From Thermococcus profundus (GTDB lineage Archaea; Methanobacteriota_B; Thermococci; Thermococcales; Thermococcaceae), in assembly GCF_002214585.1 (NCBI RefSeq), contig NZ_CP014862.1, positions 1,736,001-1,800,000 of the forward strand: a DNA stretch of 64,000 nucleotides, given 5' to 3'. Position 1 is the stretch's first letter, and every line of letters begins with the position of its first letter. Under the pieces are notes generated by a model. That model had not been told where the DNA came from. It worked only from the letters and a program-made list of their open reading frames with translations, and did not search any database. Position numbers and translations under genes: made by a program. This document shows positions 8,596-16,793 of this stretch, one piece after another.

Positions 8596-9843
8596 TTGTA
8601 CTCAGCTCACGCGAGAAATCCCTTTGTAGATCAACACACTAGAATGAGCTTTGAAATATCAATATTTACATTTTTGTATAGTAACTTTTTTAAAGCTACG
8701 GATTTATTGTCCGACGAAGTCTTCCTGAGGTGCACGAGAACGTGGAAGAAAACAATCGCCCTGCTCTTAGGGCTCTTGATCCTAGGTCTGACGGTCAGTA
8801 GCGCGAGCGCAGCAGCGAGCGTTGTCCATCCGATCGGATCCCAGGCCAACGGCAACATTAATGTTCCACCGGGAGTTAATCCAGGGATAAAGCCAGGGGA
8901 CGGGATTCGACCTCAGGTCTGGTGGTTTTTCCTTGGCTTGATAGTTCTCGATTTTGCTGCCCATTGGCTCCTGGAACACTACGTCTCCCCAGACGTTGCT
9001 GCAGTCTACGATGCCGTGAGCACGCTTATTGAGCCAGAGAAAGTTGCAGAAAAACTGGGGGTTAAAGGGGCAAAACTGGGAATCAAAGTGATCAGCCACG
9101 ATAAAGTGTTGATTGGTCTTTTCAAGGACAATAAGGTTGTCAAAAAGTTCACGTACGCGTCGAAGGGTATTGCAGAATGGGTTAAAGAGAAACTTGGAGA
9201 GGAGTACAGATTAAAGATCGTTGAGAAGTACGTTGTTAAAGATGGAGGGCTAAAAGATGGGAAAGACTTTGACGAGATAGCGGGAACCTTGAAGAAACTA
9301 AAAGAAGAGGAAAAGATGATAACTAACATTAATGCCATAAGGCTCATCGTTGATAGAGGATGGGACGTCAAAAAGCTTGAAAGGGTGCTTAGTGATGCAA
9401 AAAGCGTTAATAATGGAGGAAAAGACTTGGTAAGTAGCATCAACCGGGAACTAAAGGAATATGCAACCGGCAAGCGGAAAGACTTAGGAGGTCATTTATA
9501 TGAGGCTGAAATCGTGAGCCATCTTAAACGAAGCGGGTGGGAAGTTGAAGAAGTTGGGAGACAAGTTATGACATCAAGTGGGAAAACGGAAATTGATATC
9601 ATCGCGAACCAGGGGTCAGAAACCGTGTTAATAGAATGTAAAAGAGGCTTTGATGGAATAGATACAAGACAAATAACAAGACAGGCTGAATACGCCAAAA
9701 GTCACGGCATAAAAAAGATAAAGATATACTACGCTAGGGGACCATCATATCCACCGTTTTACACCCTCCAAGAACTCCGGGAGATTGAGTCCAAATATAA
9801 CATCGAGATAAGCTTGGTTTATCGTACTTCAAACTTTAACTGA
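8596..9843 (+). CDS. Exported or membrane protein with C-terminal PD-(D/E)XK nuclease domain
   Basis: The open frame encodes up to 415 aa but the start is unresolved. A TATA-like TTTTTTAAAG at 8686-8694 favours a start at TTG 8707 or later, which would put the signal peptide (RTWKKTIALLLGLLILGLT, then SSASA) at the N-terminus. A second hydrophobic stretch follows (WWFFLGLIVLDFAAHWLL). The last 118 residues look like a restriction-endonuclease fold: helix GGHLYEAEIVSHL, core D334 in KTEIDII, and E347-C-K349 in VLIECKRG, the D...ExK triad. The layout, export signal then a variable nuclease tip, resembles polymorphic toxins. Codon use looks more AT-rich than in neighbours. Alternative: a membrane-bound housekeeping nuclease. 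Confidence 0.7.
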   Translation: MYSAHARNPFVDQHTRMSFEISIFTFLYSNFFKATDLLSDEVFLRCTRTWKKTIALLLGLLILGLTVSSASAAASVVHPIGSQANGNINVPPGVNPGIKPGDGIRPQVWWFFLGLIVLDFAAHWLLEHYVSPDVAAVYDAVSTLIEPEKVAEKLGVKGAKLGIKVISHDKVLIGLFKDNKVVKKFTYASKGIAEWVKEKLGEEYRLKIVEKYVVKDGGLKDGKDFDEIAGTLKKLKEEEKMITNINAIRLIVDRGWDVKKLERVLSDAKSVNNGGKDLVSSINRELKEYATGKRKDLGGHLYEAEIVSHLKRSGWEVEEVGRQVMTSSGKTEIDIIANQGSETVLIECKRGFDGIDTRQITRQAEYAKSHGIKKIKIYYARGPSYPPFYTLQELREIESKYNIEISLVYRTSNFN

Positions 9844-9890
9844 GCACCTTTTTAATATTTTTATAAAACTACTGACAGGGGGATGATCTT

Positions 9891-10739
9891 ATGGGCGTTG
9901 ATCACTACATGTACTTTGTCTTTGATGACGCTCCAGAGGAGGTAATCGAGTTTCTCGAAGAGACTTTTAGAGTAATGATGGATTCTCCTAAGACGGATTA
10001 TTCAAACCGTGTGGTGAATTACCTGAAGAGGAAGGGGGTTCTCAAAAAGAACGTTCAATTAACCCATGAGGGGGTTGTGTTTCTTCAAGAACCGCTGAGG
10101 GTCGGCGATGGCGGAACCATCGAGGATGCGGATTTCAGACTCTATGAGGTATCTGGATATTCCGTTCTCGAACTCCACCCCAACCCGAGAAACTGGTGGC
10201 CAAACGTTAGAGATGTTGATTTGTTTAAATTCCTTGGAAAGTTCCTTAAGGAGGGAGCAGTCCTCGTAAGTGGGTACAGGGACGATATAAACCTGGAAGA
10301 GATCGGTTTTGGTGTCAACAGCAGGTACCTCCTGATTCAATGGCTGGTTGATATCGCACGAGAAGGCATTGTCCGCAAGATTCCTTCGGGGCTGACGATG
10401 GTTCGTAAAGGCTACGTGAAACTTGGTGAAGGCCTGTACGAGGTCTCGATACCCTGGCGTTCAAACAAGAGGGGATTCCTATTCGTAACAGAGTTGATAG
10501 ACTACACCGTCCTATGGTTCCTTGGTAGCGTTGACTTTAACGATCCGGAGAACGTTTACGAGTCCCTCTGCGATCCTTGGCAACTATCCAACGACGTGAC
10601 GATGCCAGTCATGCTGCCCCTGGAAACTGCTAGGAGGATAAGGCGAGAAGAGTTGGAGAAACTCGTAAAACGAATATTCAACGCTCACGTATCTGGGGAC
10701 TACGAGTCCTCCCCGTGCGGAGAAATATGGAGGAATTAA
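9891..10739 (+). CDS. Orphan 282-aa soluble protein downstream of the nuclease gene
   Basis: I do not recognise a family. The protein begins MGVDHYMYFVFDDAPEEVI, is acidic, tryptophan-rich and apparently globular, with no signal peptide or membrane segment. A TATA-like TTTTTAATATTTTTATAAAA at 9849-9868 and a GGGGGATGATC binding site before ATG 9891 indicate its own promoter. Its place directly after the exported nuclease gene makes it the first candidate for an immunity or partner protein; this is inference from position only. Confidence 0.65.
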   Translation: MGVDHYMYFVFDDAPEEVIEFLEETFRVMMDSPKTDYSNRVVNYLKRKGVLKKNVQLTHEGVVFLQEPLRVGDGGTIEDADFRLYEVSGYSVLELHPNPRNWWPNVRDVDLFKFLGKFLKEGAVLVSGYRDDINLEEIGFGVNSRYLLIQWLVDIAREGIVRKIPSGLTMVRKGYVKLGEGLYEVSIPWRSNKRGFLFVTELIDYTVLWFLGSVDFNDPENVYESLCDPWQLSNDVTMPVMLPLETARRIRREELEKLVKRIFNAHVSGDYESSPCGEIWRN

Positions 10740-10802
10740 AAGAAGCTGTCAGAAAGTGAAACATGAATGTTAGATTGGACTTCAATTGACGGGATGATAT
10801 TG

Positions 10803-11354
10803 ATGAGGGGGGAGTATTTTCTGGTTCCGAGCAGGCTCTTGCTTCTTTCCTTTACCCCGTTTAAAGACTACGAGGGGGTTATCCACTCCGGGGAGGGAGT
10901 GTTCCTCGTGGAGCCCCTTGGAGTTAAGGTTAGCGTCTTCGTCCCATATGGAAAGCACGCTGAAGAACTCTCAAAACTCGAAGGCAAGTACGTTGAAGTG
11001 ATCATCGATCCACCGTACTTTGAAGCCTCAGGCCCCGTGAACGCTGAAGCGCCATCAATAACCCCGGAAACCCCCGCCTCACGGTATCTCCTAGTAGGCC
11101 TTTTCAATATCATCGAGCCCGAATGGGGACTCTTCGAGTGCGGGAACCTGAGGTTCCCAATTCGGGGACTGGTGGAAACTCAAAATGGGAAAAATTTCTT
11201 CGTGGGACATGACCTCAGGATAGAAGTTCCAGGGTGGGACGAATGGCCAGGGAGCTCAAAACCGGTGAAAATTGCTTGGATAAAGCTGAGAAAAGTAAGG
11301 CTCTATGGATACCTCCCAAAGAAATCCAAGGGGGTCAGAATATGGAGGTCATAA
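10803..11354 (+). CDS. Orphan beta-rich protein, paralogue of the next gene
   Basis: The product has 183 aa from ATG 10803 (MRGEYFLVPSRLL), chosen over ATG 10767 because GGGATGAT lies just before it and because the paralogue at 11342 starts at the equivalent point. Shared stretches with that paralogue include PFKDYEGV/PFKDFQGG, HSGxxxFLVEPxG, EVIIDPPYFE/DVVIDPPYFE and the FECGNL box. Secondary structure appears mostly beta strand. No family is recognised. The stop overlaps the next start by 13 bases, so the two were translated together. It could be one of a set of variable immunity-like proteins. Confidence 0.6.
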   Translation: MRGEYFLVPSRLLLLSFTPFKDYEGVIHSGEGVFLVEPLGVKVSVFVPYGKHAEELSKLEGKYVEVIIDPPYFEASGPVNAEAPSITPETPASRYLLVGLFNIIEPEWGLFECGNLRFPIRGLVETQNGKNFFVGHDLRIEVPGWDEWPGSSKPVKIAWIKLRKVRLYGYLPKKSKGVRIWRS

Positions 11355-11801
11355 CCAGCAGGCTCAGGTTGGTGTCTCTCTATCCGTTCAAGGACTTCCA
11401 GGGGGGGTTCCGTCCACTCCGGAAAAGCACTGTTCCTTGTAGAGCCGATGGGGAAAGTAATAGAGGTCTTCCTTCCCGAGCTGGAGGACGTTCTCAACCT
11501 CGTGGGGAGGGAGAACGGTTATGTGGATGTTGTGATCGATCCACCCTACTTTGAGGTCGTTGGGCCGGCACGCATTGAGGAACCCCTGATCCAAGAGGAG
11601 CCGAAGGTTAAGGAGTTTGGGCCCTCAACCTACCGCCTGATAGGACGTCTCAGGAGAACCCAGGGGGACTGTGGGGTCTTTGAGTGCGGGAACCTGGGGT
11701 TTGAAGTGTGCTTTCGTGGGGAGGGGGAGTGGGTAGAGCTGAAGAACGTGAGGTTCTACGGGTACATTGCGGAAACTTCCAAAAATGACCGGAGAAGATA
11801 A
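11342..11801 (+). pseudogene. Frameshifted paralogue of the preceding orphan gene
   Basis: The gene starts at ATG 11342 (MEVITSRLRLVSLYPFKDFQ) and continues in another frame from about 11408 (SVHSGKALFLVEPMGKVIEV) to 11801. Joining the frames gives about 152 aa alignable along its length with the upstream gene (PPYFE, FECGNL, VRFYGY). The break lies in a run of seven G at 11401-11407; six G would restore the frame. It is either a recent inactivation, a slippage-controlled phase-variable gene, or a sequencing error in a homopolymer. Confidence 0.65.
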
Positions 11802-11864
11802 AGACCCGTGATCTAACTCAGCCAAGCCCTTCCAAAGTCCAGACAAAACAAATGAGGTGGTCTT

Positions 11865-12482
11865 ATGAAGGAGATAACGCCCGTGCCCGTCCGAGGAATA
11901 GTCCTTTCCATTAGAATCAAGGATCTTCCGGAGTATCATGGCCTGCTCTCGGAGGAGTTCAGTGCCTTCATCCCCGATAAGGGGATCGTTCTCCCCTCGA
12001 TAGAGAACACGGAGGAACCCCTCCACCCAGAGATCCTCGAATCCTACGAAAACCGCAAACCAGTTGAGTTCGTCCTCGAGCTGGTGCCAGAGGCCTTCAA
12101 AATAACCGAAGGCGAGGAGACGATCGAGTACGTTCATTATCATCCGACGAAGAGGTACTACGGCAGAAGGATAAGGGTCAACTGGAACATGATGAGGGGG
12201 TTCATAAGGTCGGAGATAAAACTTAGGGGAAAGATAACCCGGATCGGAAGGGAGTACTCAACTTCATTAAATCAGTATGGTGATTATGTGCTGGAAGTAT
12301 TCCCTTTAGGGGTTCCGGTTTACGTGAAGCTACCTCCAAGAGAGTTCCGCAGGCTAAAACCCGGAGTTGGGGACGTTATAGAGGCCTCCGCCTTCTGGTT
12401 CTACAGCAGAGTGCCGGGTGATGAAAGCGTGAGGATTTGGGCGGTGAATGAGGGGGAGGGGTACTATGAGGGCAGTTGGTAA
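11865..12482 (+). CDS. Orphan 205-aa protein of the accessory island
   Basis: The protein begins MKEITPVPVRGIVLSIRIKD after a GAGGTGGTCTT binding site. It is soluble, rich in predicted beta strands and aromatic residues (YVHYHPTKRYYGRR, SAFWFYSRV), without signal peptide or membrane helices. I do not recognise a family; the strand-rich layout would suit an OB- or SH3-like barrel. Its 3' end overlaps the next gene by 17 bases, so the two form one transcription unit. It belongs to the run of orphan genes behind the exported nuclease. Confidence 0.55.
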   Translation: MKEITPVPVRGIVLSIRIKDLPEYHGLLSEEFSAFIPDKGIVLPSIENTEEPLHPEILESYENRKPVEFVLELVPEAFKITEGEETIEYVHYHPTKRYYGRRIRVNWNMMRGFIRSEIKLRGKITRIGREYSTSLNQYGDYVLEVFPLGVPVYVKLPPREFRRLKPGVGDVIEASAFWFYSRVPGDESVRIWAVNEGEGYYEGSW

Positions 12483-12909
12483 GGTCGCCTTCTTCGATGG
12501 AGAGCGGGCGTTGATACTCGTGAGGAGGTACCGCAGGCGGGGCATAAAGCGGGAAATGGCGGGCCGAAACCCATGGATTCCCATTCCCAGAGTTTATATT
12601 CCGGAGGAACTCAGGGAGAAGGTAGAGCTCCTCCACCGCACTGGAGAAGTCTTTGAGGTCGAGTTTGCTCTTAAAGGAGAGGTGACGGGGGCCGGTATGA
12701 AGGGGTATTACGGGTTGGGAGTGAGGTTTACCCGGGATGGTGTTGAGTACTGGGTGAATGGTTACTCGGTGAAGAATGGAGTGGTTGATGTTCTAGGTAT
12801 ACCATTTAGAGTCGAGGAAGTGCCGGAAATCGAGTGGGTGTACGCGAGGGGAAAGAAACTGGAACTTAGCGACATCCCCCAGGATCTGAAAAATGGAGAG
12901 GACACTTAG
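12466..12909 (+). CDS. Orphan 147-aa basic protein of the accessory island
   Basis: The start is ATG 12466 (MRAVGKVAFFDGERALILV), inside the end of the preceding gene and preceded by GGGGAGGGG; an in-frame ATG at 12448 lacks a comparable site. The N-terminal half is basic (RRYRRRGIKREMAGR), the rest strand-rich (GYYGLGVRF, WVNGYSV). No family is recognised. The overlap implies translational coupling with the upstream orphan gene. Confidence 0.55.
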   Translation: MRAVGKVAFFDGERALILVRRYRRRGIKREMAGRNPWIPIPRVYIPEELREKVELLHRTGEVFEVEFALKGEVTGAGMKGYYGLGVRFTRDGVEYWVNGYSVKNGVVDVLGIPFRVEEVPEIEWVYARGKKLELSDIPQDLKNGEDT

Positions 12910-12919
12910 GGGTGAGCTG

Positions 12920-13015
12920 ATGCTACGGAGTCTCCCCACTGGTTTATTTTCGATGAAAGTCCAAATATTCGAGAGGTTCGTTAGTCCGAAGTTCAAGATC
13001 GTGGAAAAACCATAA
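12920..13015 (+). CDS. Possible 31-residue ORF or gene remnant
   Basis: ATG 12920 follows GGGGTGAGCTG, a good binding site 11 bases after the stop of the preceding gene, and opens a frame of 31 codons (MLRSLPTGLF...). It may be the stump of a sixth island gene. The rest up to 13124 shows nothing recognisable. Confidence 0.2.
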   Translation: MLRSLPTGLFSMKVQIFERFVSPKFKIVEKP

Positions 13016-13124
13016 TTTGAAGGAACCTCTCAGCAGACCAAGGGCCAGAATTTAATGTGCCGTTAATTTTCCATTTATTTTCTATGCGGTTCACAAAGAA
13101 TGGTTAAGAAAAAGAAATGGCCGT

Positions 13125-14204
13125 TTAATCCAGCACCAGCTCAACCCAGTTCTCCCTTCCGAGCTTGTAGACGCGGACGAGGCCGCGCTCTTCGAGCCTC
13201 TTGAACATCCTCCATGCTGTCGTCTTCGGAAGGCCGAGTGCATCCCTGACCTTGGATTGCGGGGCCTTTCCTCCGTTCTCCATGAGGTATATCAGCGCTC
13301 CCCTCTCGTCGTCGTTGAGATCCGGGAGGGAGTCTATTTTCTCCCTGAATCTCTGAAGCGCGTCCGAGTTCGAACCGCTCTCGGCTTTTTCAGGAGCGCT
13401 TCGACGGCGCAGGTATAGGTAGGCAACCCCCACAATTACCAAGATGCCCACCAGGACACCTGCCAGCTTACCGGCCGAGGAACCGCCGGCTCCGCCACCG
13501 GGGGTCGTTGTGGTAGTTCCAGTGGATGAGGCGGGAGTTGTTGTGGACGTCGTGGTGGTGCTTGGGGATGTAGATGAGGACGATGAAGTGGAGGATCCGT
13601 TATCCCCACCTGGTAAGGCTGTTGAGGTAGTAGACGATGTTGATGACGTTGAGGAGCTCGAAGTTCTCGTTGAACCCTGACCTTCCGAGGAGGATGTTGT
13701 CGTGGTCGTCACCTGGATCGGGATTACGTAGGAGACGCTGACGTTCCCGGCGGGCATTAGGATCGTACTTCCGCGTATCTCCAGGGGAATATCGCTGAGG
13801 TCGACGATGACGGCATCGGAGGGGAGGGTTATCTCAACGGGGATTGGGCTGTCGAGTGAAACAGTCCACACGGCACCTTCCTTGGATGTAAGATCAGGGG
13901 TGTAGTAGGAGAGCTGGACTGTGCTAGCGTTTCCAAAATAGACGGTTACGTTGCCGCTGTTCACCTCAATGGGAAGGAGGTTGCCCTCTCCGTCCGTCGC
14001 CACTAGGCCCTCAACGTTCCGGCCCAGGAGGGGGATATCCACCGCAACGCTGTAGTTGGCCGTTGATAGGGTCTCGTTGACCAGGACATAGCCGTCCTCG
14101 TACACGGTGAGTGCAATTGAATCAACCGACCGCGCACTTACAGGGATTCCCGTGAACAGCATGAAGGACACCAGTATTATGGTGAGGGCCATTGCCCTGC
14201 TCAT
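13125..14204 (-). CDS. Membrane-anchored winged-helix regulator with surface domain
   Basis: The product has 359 aa: signal peptide (MSRAMALTIILVSFMLFTGI), a beta-sandwich-like extracellular domain of about 145 residues, a Thr/Ser-rich low-complexity stalk of about 90 residues, one transmembrane helix (LAGVLVGILVIVGVAYLYL) followed by RRR, and a cytoplasmic winged helix (about 285-359; GKAPQSKVRDALGLPKTTAW as recognition region). Topology places the DNA-binding domain inside and the sensor domain outside, so it looks like a one-component transmembrane regulator. ATG 14204 is chosen because AGGAGGTG lies five bases upstream; the GTG at 14210 overlaps that site. The secreted helical protein gene lies upstream on the same strand. 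Confidence 0.8.
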   Translation of the reverse strand: MSRAMALTIILVSFMLFTGIPVSARSVDSIALTVYEDGYVLVNETLSTANYSVAVDIPLLGRNVEGLVATDGEGNLLPIEVNSGNVTVYFGNASTVQLSYYTPDLTSKEGAVWTVSLDSPIPVEITLPSDAVIVDLSDIPLEIRGSTILMPAGNVSVSYVIPIQVTTTTTSSSEGQGSTRTSSSSTSSTSSTTSTALPGGDNGSSTSSSSSTSPSTTTTSTTTPASSTGTTTTTPGGGAGGSSAGKLAGVLVGILVIVGVAYLYLRRRSAPEKAESGSNSDALQRFREKIDSLPDLNDDERGALIYLMENGGKAPQSKVRDALGLPKTTAWRMFKRLEERGLVRVYKLGRENWVELVLD

Positions 14205-14302
14205 TCTCACACCTCCTGTTTACATAACATTCGAGGTCGTTAAAAATCTAACCAGAAAATCCAAGAAAAGTCATGGAAAGAACAAAATCGCGGAAACTGA
14301 GT

Positions 14303-15304
14303 TCAAGGCCTGTGGCCCCTTCCCCTACCGCGGTGAACCGGCCAGTAGATCGTGTCCTTTTTCTTGATCCACCTCAGGTGCACGGCACTTATGATCAGCC
14401 TCGGCGTGGAGGCCCTTATCAGGTGGAGCGCCTCCAGGTATTTGCCCTCGCTGACGAGTCTGTTCACCTCAATCCTGAGCTGGATCAACTGCTGAGTTAC
14501 GTTTTCAACGGCGCTCTCGTTTATCCACGGCAGGTGCTTGAGCTTCTGAAGGGCATTTATCTGAATCTGCAGCCTCCTGTCCAGAACCTTTGCTATCCTG
14601 TCGGCGTTCTTAATGGCGAATTTGAGTTCAAGGTCCCTCAGCTCCTGATCGAGCTCCATCTTCAGCTCCCTAGCCCTCGGGAGATCCTCCTTCAGAGCCG
14701 TTATGTTGTTTGACATTACGTCTATCAAGACCTTCTTGTAGGCCTCCCTAGTTTCGTTGTAGAGCTCGGTGAGGTTCGTGACGTTGATCCCGTGGGCCCG
14801 GGCGGCGGTTATAAGCATTTCAACGTGCCTGAAGTAGCCGTTCATCCTTAGTACCTCGACCTTCGCCGCGACAAGCTCCCTCACGAACTCCGGGGCCTCC
14901 CCGGTCTTTAGAGCTCTTATCACGTCCTTGTAAACCCTCATGGCTATGATCGAGGTCTTGAGGGACTCGCGGTAGCTTCCGTTCTCATAGAGGGCCCTCG
15001 CTTCCGCGGTCAGGTTGAGGGCCTTTTCGTAGAGAGCAAGAACCTCCTCGCTGACGTTCTGGGTGCCGTTTATCAAGCTCGCCGTGTAGTTCTGGAGCCT
15101 CTCAAGGTTCAGAAGCATGACTTCCGCAGCTATCTTGGTAGCGTTTACTCTGACGTTTTCGCTCTCGTTGGTAGTGTTAACCGTGGCGTTCATCTGGCTT
15201 GGGTTGGTGATTGTGGTGCCTCCCCCAGCGGCCGTTACAGTGTAAGCCGGTACGAGTGAGAGCATCAGTAAGGCCATCACAAATATCGCCTTAATCCCCT
15301 TCAT
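14303..15304 (-). CDS. Secreted helical coiled-coil protein
   Basis: The product has 333 aa from ATG 15304, which follows GGGGTGGAGGAT; upstream in-frame codons lack a binding site. A signal peptide (KGIKAIFVMALLMLSLVPAY) precedes an almost wholly helical body with many N-x-S/T sequons (NATVNTTNESEN, NYTASLINGT). No C-terminal anchor is present; the end is basic (WPVHRGRGRGHRP). The family is not recognised; similar secreted helical proteins occur in Thermococcales. It may be the surface partner or ligand of the adjacent membrane-anchored regulator, inferred only from adjacency. Confidence 0.7.
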   Translation of the reverse strand: MKGIKAIFVMALLMLSLVPAYTVTAAGGGTTITNPSQMNATVNTTNESENVRVNATKIAAEVMLLNLERLQNYTASLINGTQNVSEEVLALYEKALNLTAEARALYENGSYRESLKTSIIAMRVYKDVIRALKTGEAPEFVRELVAAKVEVLRMNGYFRHVEMLITAARAHGINVTNLTELYNETREAYKKVLIDVMSNNITALKEDLPRARELKMELDQELRDLELKFAIKNADRIAKVLDRRLQIQINALQKLKHLPWINESAVENVTQQLIQLRIEVNRLVSEGKYLEALHLIRASTPRLIISAVHLRWIKKKDTIYWPVHRGRGRGHRP

Positions 15305-15559
15305 ATCCTCCACCCCACTGAACCTTACGGGCCCCAGATATATGAGGGATGCGGCGGAACCGAGGATAGTAAAACGTTTCAGATCGTTCCACATCGGAAT
15401 TCAAGACATTCAATTTTTTCATTCAAGGACAACACCCACACAAGACCATGAAAGGACCTGCAGAACTAGCAGCGGGGTTTTGATTTTCGACAATGATAGG
15501 CACATCACAAAAAGTTCATAAGGAAGCCCACGAAAGGAACCCAAAGGACGGTGGATGCC

Positions 15560-15901
15560 ATGCCTGGAGGAATGGGCTGGGGAAGAGGCAGAGGCAGGAG
15601 GAGAAAGATGCGGATGATCGGCTTCATCCCCAAGGTCAAACACTTCTATCCGGCCCTCCCACCAATGGTACCGCCAAAACCCCCCATCTTCATGACCTAC
15701 GAGGAGTTCGAAGCCCTGAGGCTGGTTGATTACGAGGGTCTGACGCAGGAAGAAGCTGGAAGGAGAATGGGCGTCTCCCGCGGAACAGTCTGGAGGGCCC
15801 TCAGTTCTGCAAGAAAGAAAGTGGCACAGATGATCGTGGAGGGAAGGGAGCTGGTGATCCTCCCACAGGGAAACGAGACTCCAAAAGATGAGAGGATGTA
15901 G
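15560..15901 (+). CDS. DUF134 (UPF0251) helix-turn-helix regulator
   Basis: The product has 113 aa. A Gly/Arg-rich start (MPGGMGWGRGRGRRRKMR) is followed by the DUF134 core: PPKPPIFMTYEEFEALRLVD, then a sigma-70-region-4-like helix-turn-helix (LTQEEAGRRMGVSRGTVWRAL, about 68-88) and a short tail. DUF134 proteins are presumed DNA-binding and often lie beside NifX-family and MinD-ferredoxin genes, as here. I use ATG 15560, preceded by GGTGGATGCC. It is convergent with the MinD gene, separated by one base. It is a natural candidate for the factor reading the shared operators of this region, though no direct proof is visible. Confidence 0.85.
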   Translation: MPGGMGWGRGRGRRRKMRMIGFIPKVKHFYPALPPMVPPKPPIFMTYEEFEALRLVDYEGLTQEEAGRRMGVSRGTVWRALSSARKKVAQMIVEGRELVILPQGNETPKDERM

Positions 15902-15902
15902 C

Positions 15903-16793
15903 TCAGCCCAATATCTCTTCTGCTATCCTTTCCGCGATCTTCCTTATTGCCTCCGACGCCCGTGAGTTGGGAAAAGCCTCCACAACTGGCCTAAGCATCA
16001 CCATGCTCTCTGGAATTGTCCTGTCGTAGGGAATCTCCCCCAGGATGGGGATCCCTTCCCTCTCGGCCCATTCATGGAGTCCCCTGAAGCCCGGGTTGAT
16101 GTCGGCCTTGTTGATGATAAGGTAGGCCGGCTCCCTGAAGTGCTGGACGACCTTGTAGGCCCTCTGGACGTCGCTGAGCGAAGCTGGGGTAGGCTCGGCT
16201 ATGAGTATTGCAACGTCCGCTCCCCCAAGGCTCGCTATGACCTGGCAGCCTATTCCAGCGGCGGAATCAACTATCATGTGCTCGAGGTTTAGCTCCTTCA
16301 TGAGCTTTGAAGCCCACTCCTTCTCCTCAGTGACGAGCTTTCCGCTCTCAGGCTTTCCAACGTCGAGCTGGGCCGAGATGAGTGGGAAGCCGTACTTGGT
16401 GGTCGTCTTTCTTATGATCCCTGAGCGAACCTCCTCAAGGTTTATGGTTCCGGCAACCGGGCAGACCAGACCGCAGACGTTGCAGCCCTCACATGTGAGC
16501 TCGTTGACCACGTAGTTTCCGTCATCGTCTATGTAGATGCACCCGTAGGGACAGCGCTCGTAGCAGATGCCGCACCTTACACAGCTCTCGGTGTTTATGC
16601 GCGCGACCTTAGCCCCAATGTGCTCCCTCTCCTCCTCCCACTCCGTCACGCCGAGGAGGAGGCCGAGGTTTGGCGCCTCGGCGTCGGCATCAACCGCCAC
16701 GAATGAGTACCTGTCTTTGAGCAGATAAAGGAGCGAAGCCGTTATCGTGCTCTTCCCAACGCCGCCCTTTCCGCTCGCTATCGCTATCTGCAT
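15903..16793 (-). CDS. MinD-superfamily P-loop ATPase with inserted ferredoxin domain (second of pair)
   Basis: The product has 296 aa. The N-terminal deviant Walker A is ASGKGGVGKST; two 4Fe-4S cluster motifs are inserted, CVRCGICYERCP and CEGCNVCGLVCP; the switch region is IVDSAAGIGCQVIASLGGAD. These proteins belong to the Mrp/NBP35-like MinD family and are thought to carry or insert Fe-S clusters or metal cofactors using ATP. The ATG at 16793 overlaps the stop of the upstream paralogue (TGATG), so the two are translationally coupled and probably form a heterodimer. The catalytic role is inferred from family membership. Confidence 0.88.
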   Translation of the reverse strand: MQIAIASGKGGVGKSTITASLLYLLKDRYSFVAVDADAEAPNLGLLLGVTEWEEEREHIGAKVARINTESCVRCGICYERCPYGCIYIDDDGNYVVNELTCEGCNVCGLVCPVAGTINLEEVRSGIIRKTTTKYGFPLISAQLDVGKPESGKLVTEEKEWASKLMKELNLEHMIVDSAAGIGCQVIASLGGADVAILIAEPTPASLSDVQRAYKVVQHFREPAYLIINKADINPGFRGLHEWAEREGIPILGEIPYDRTIPESMVMLRPVVEAFPNSRASEAIRKIAERIAEEILG

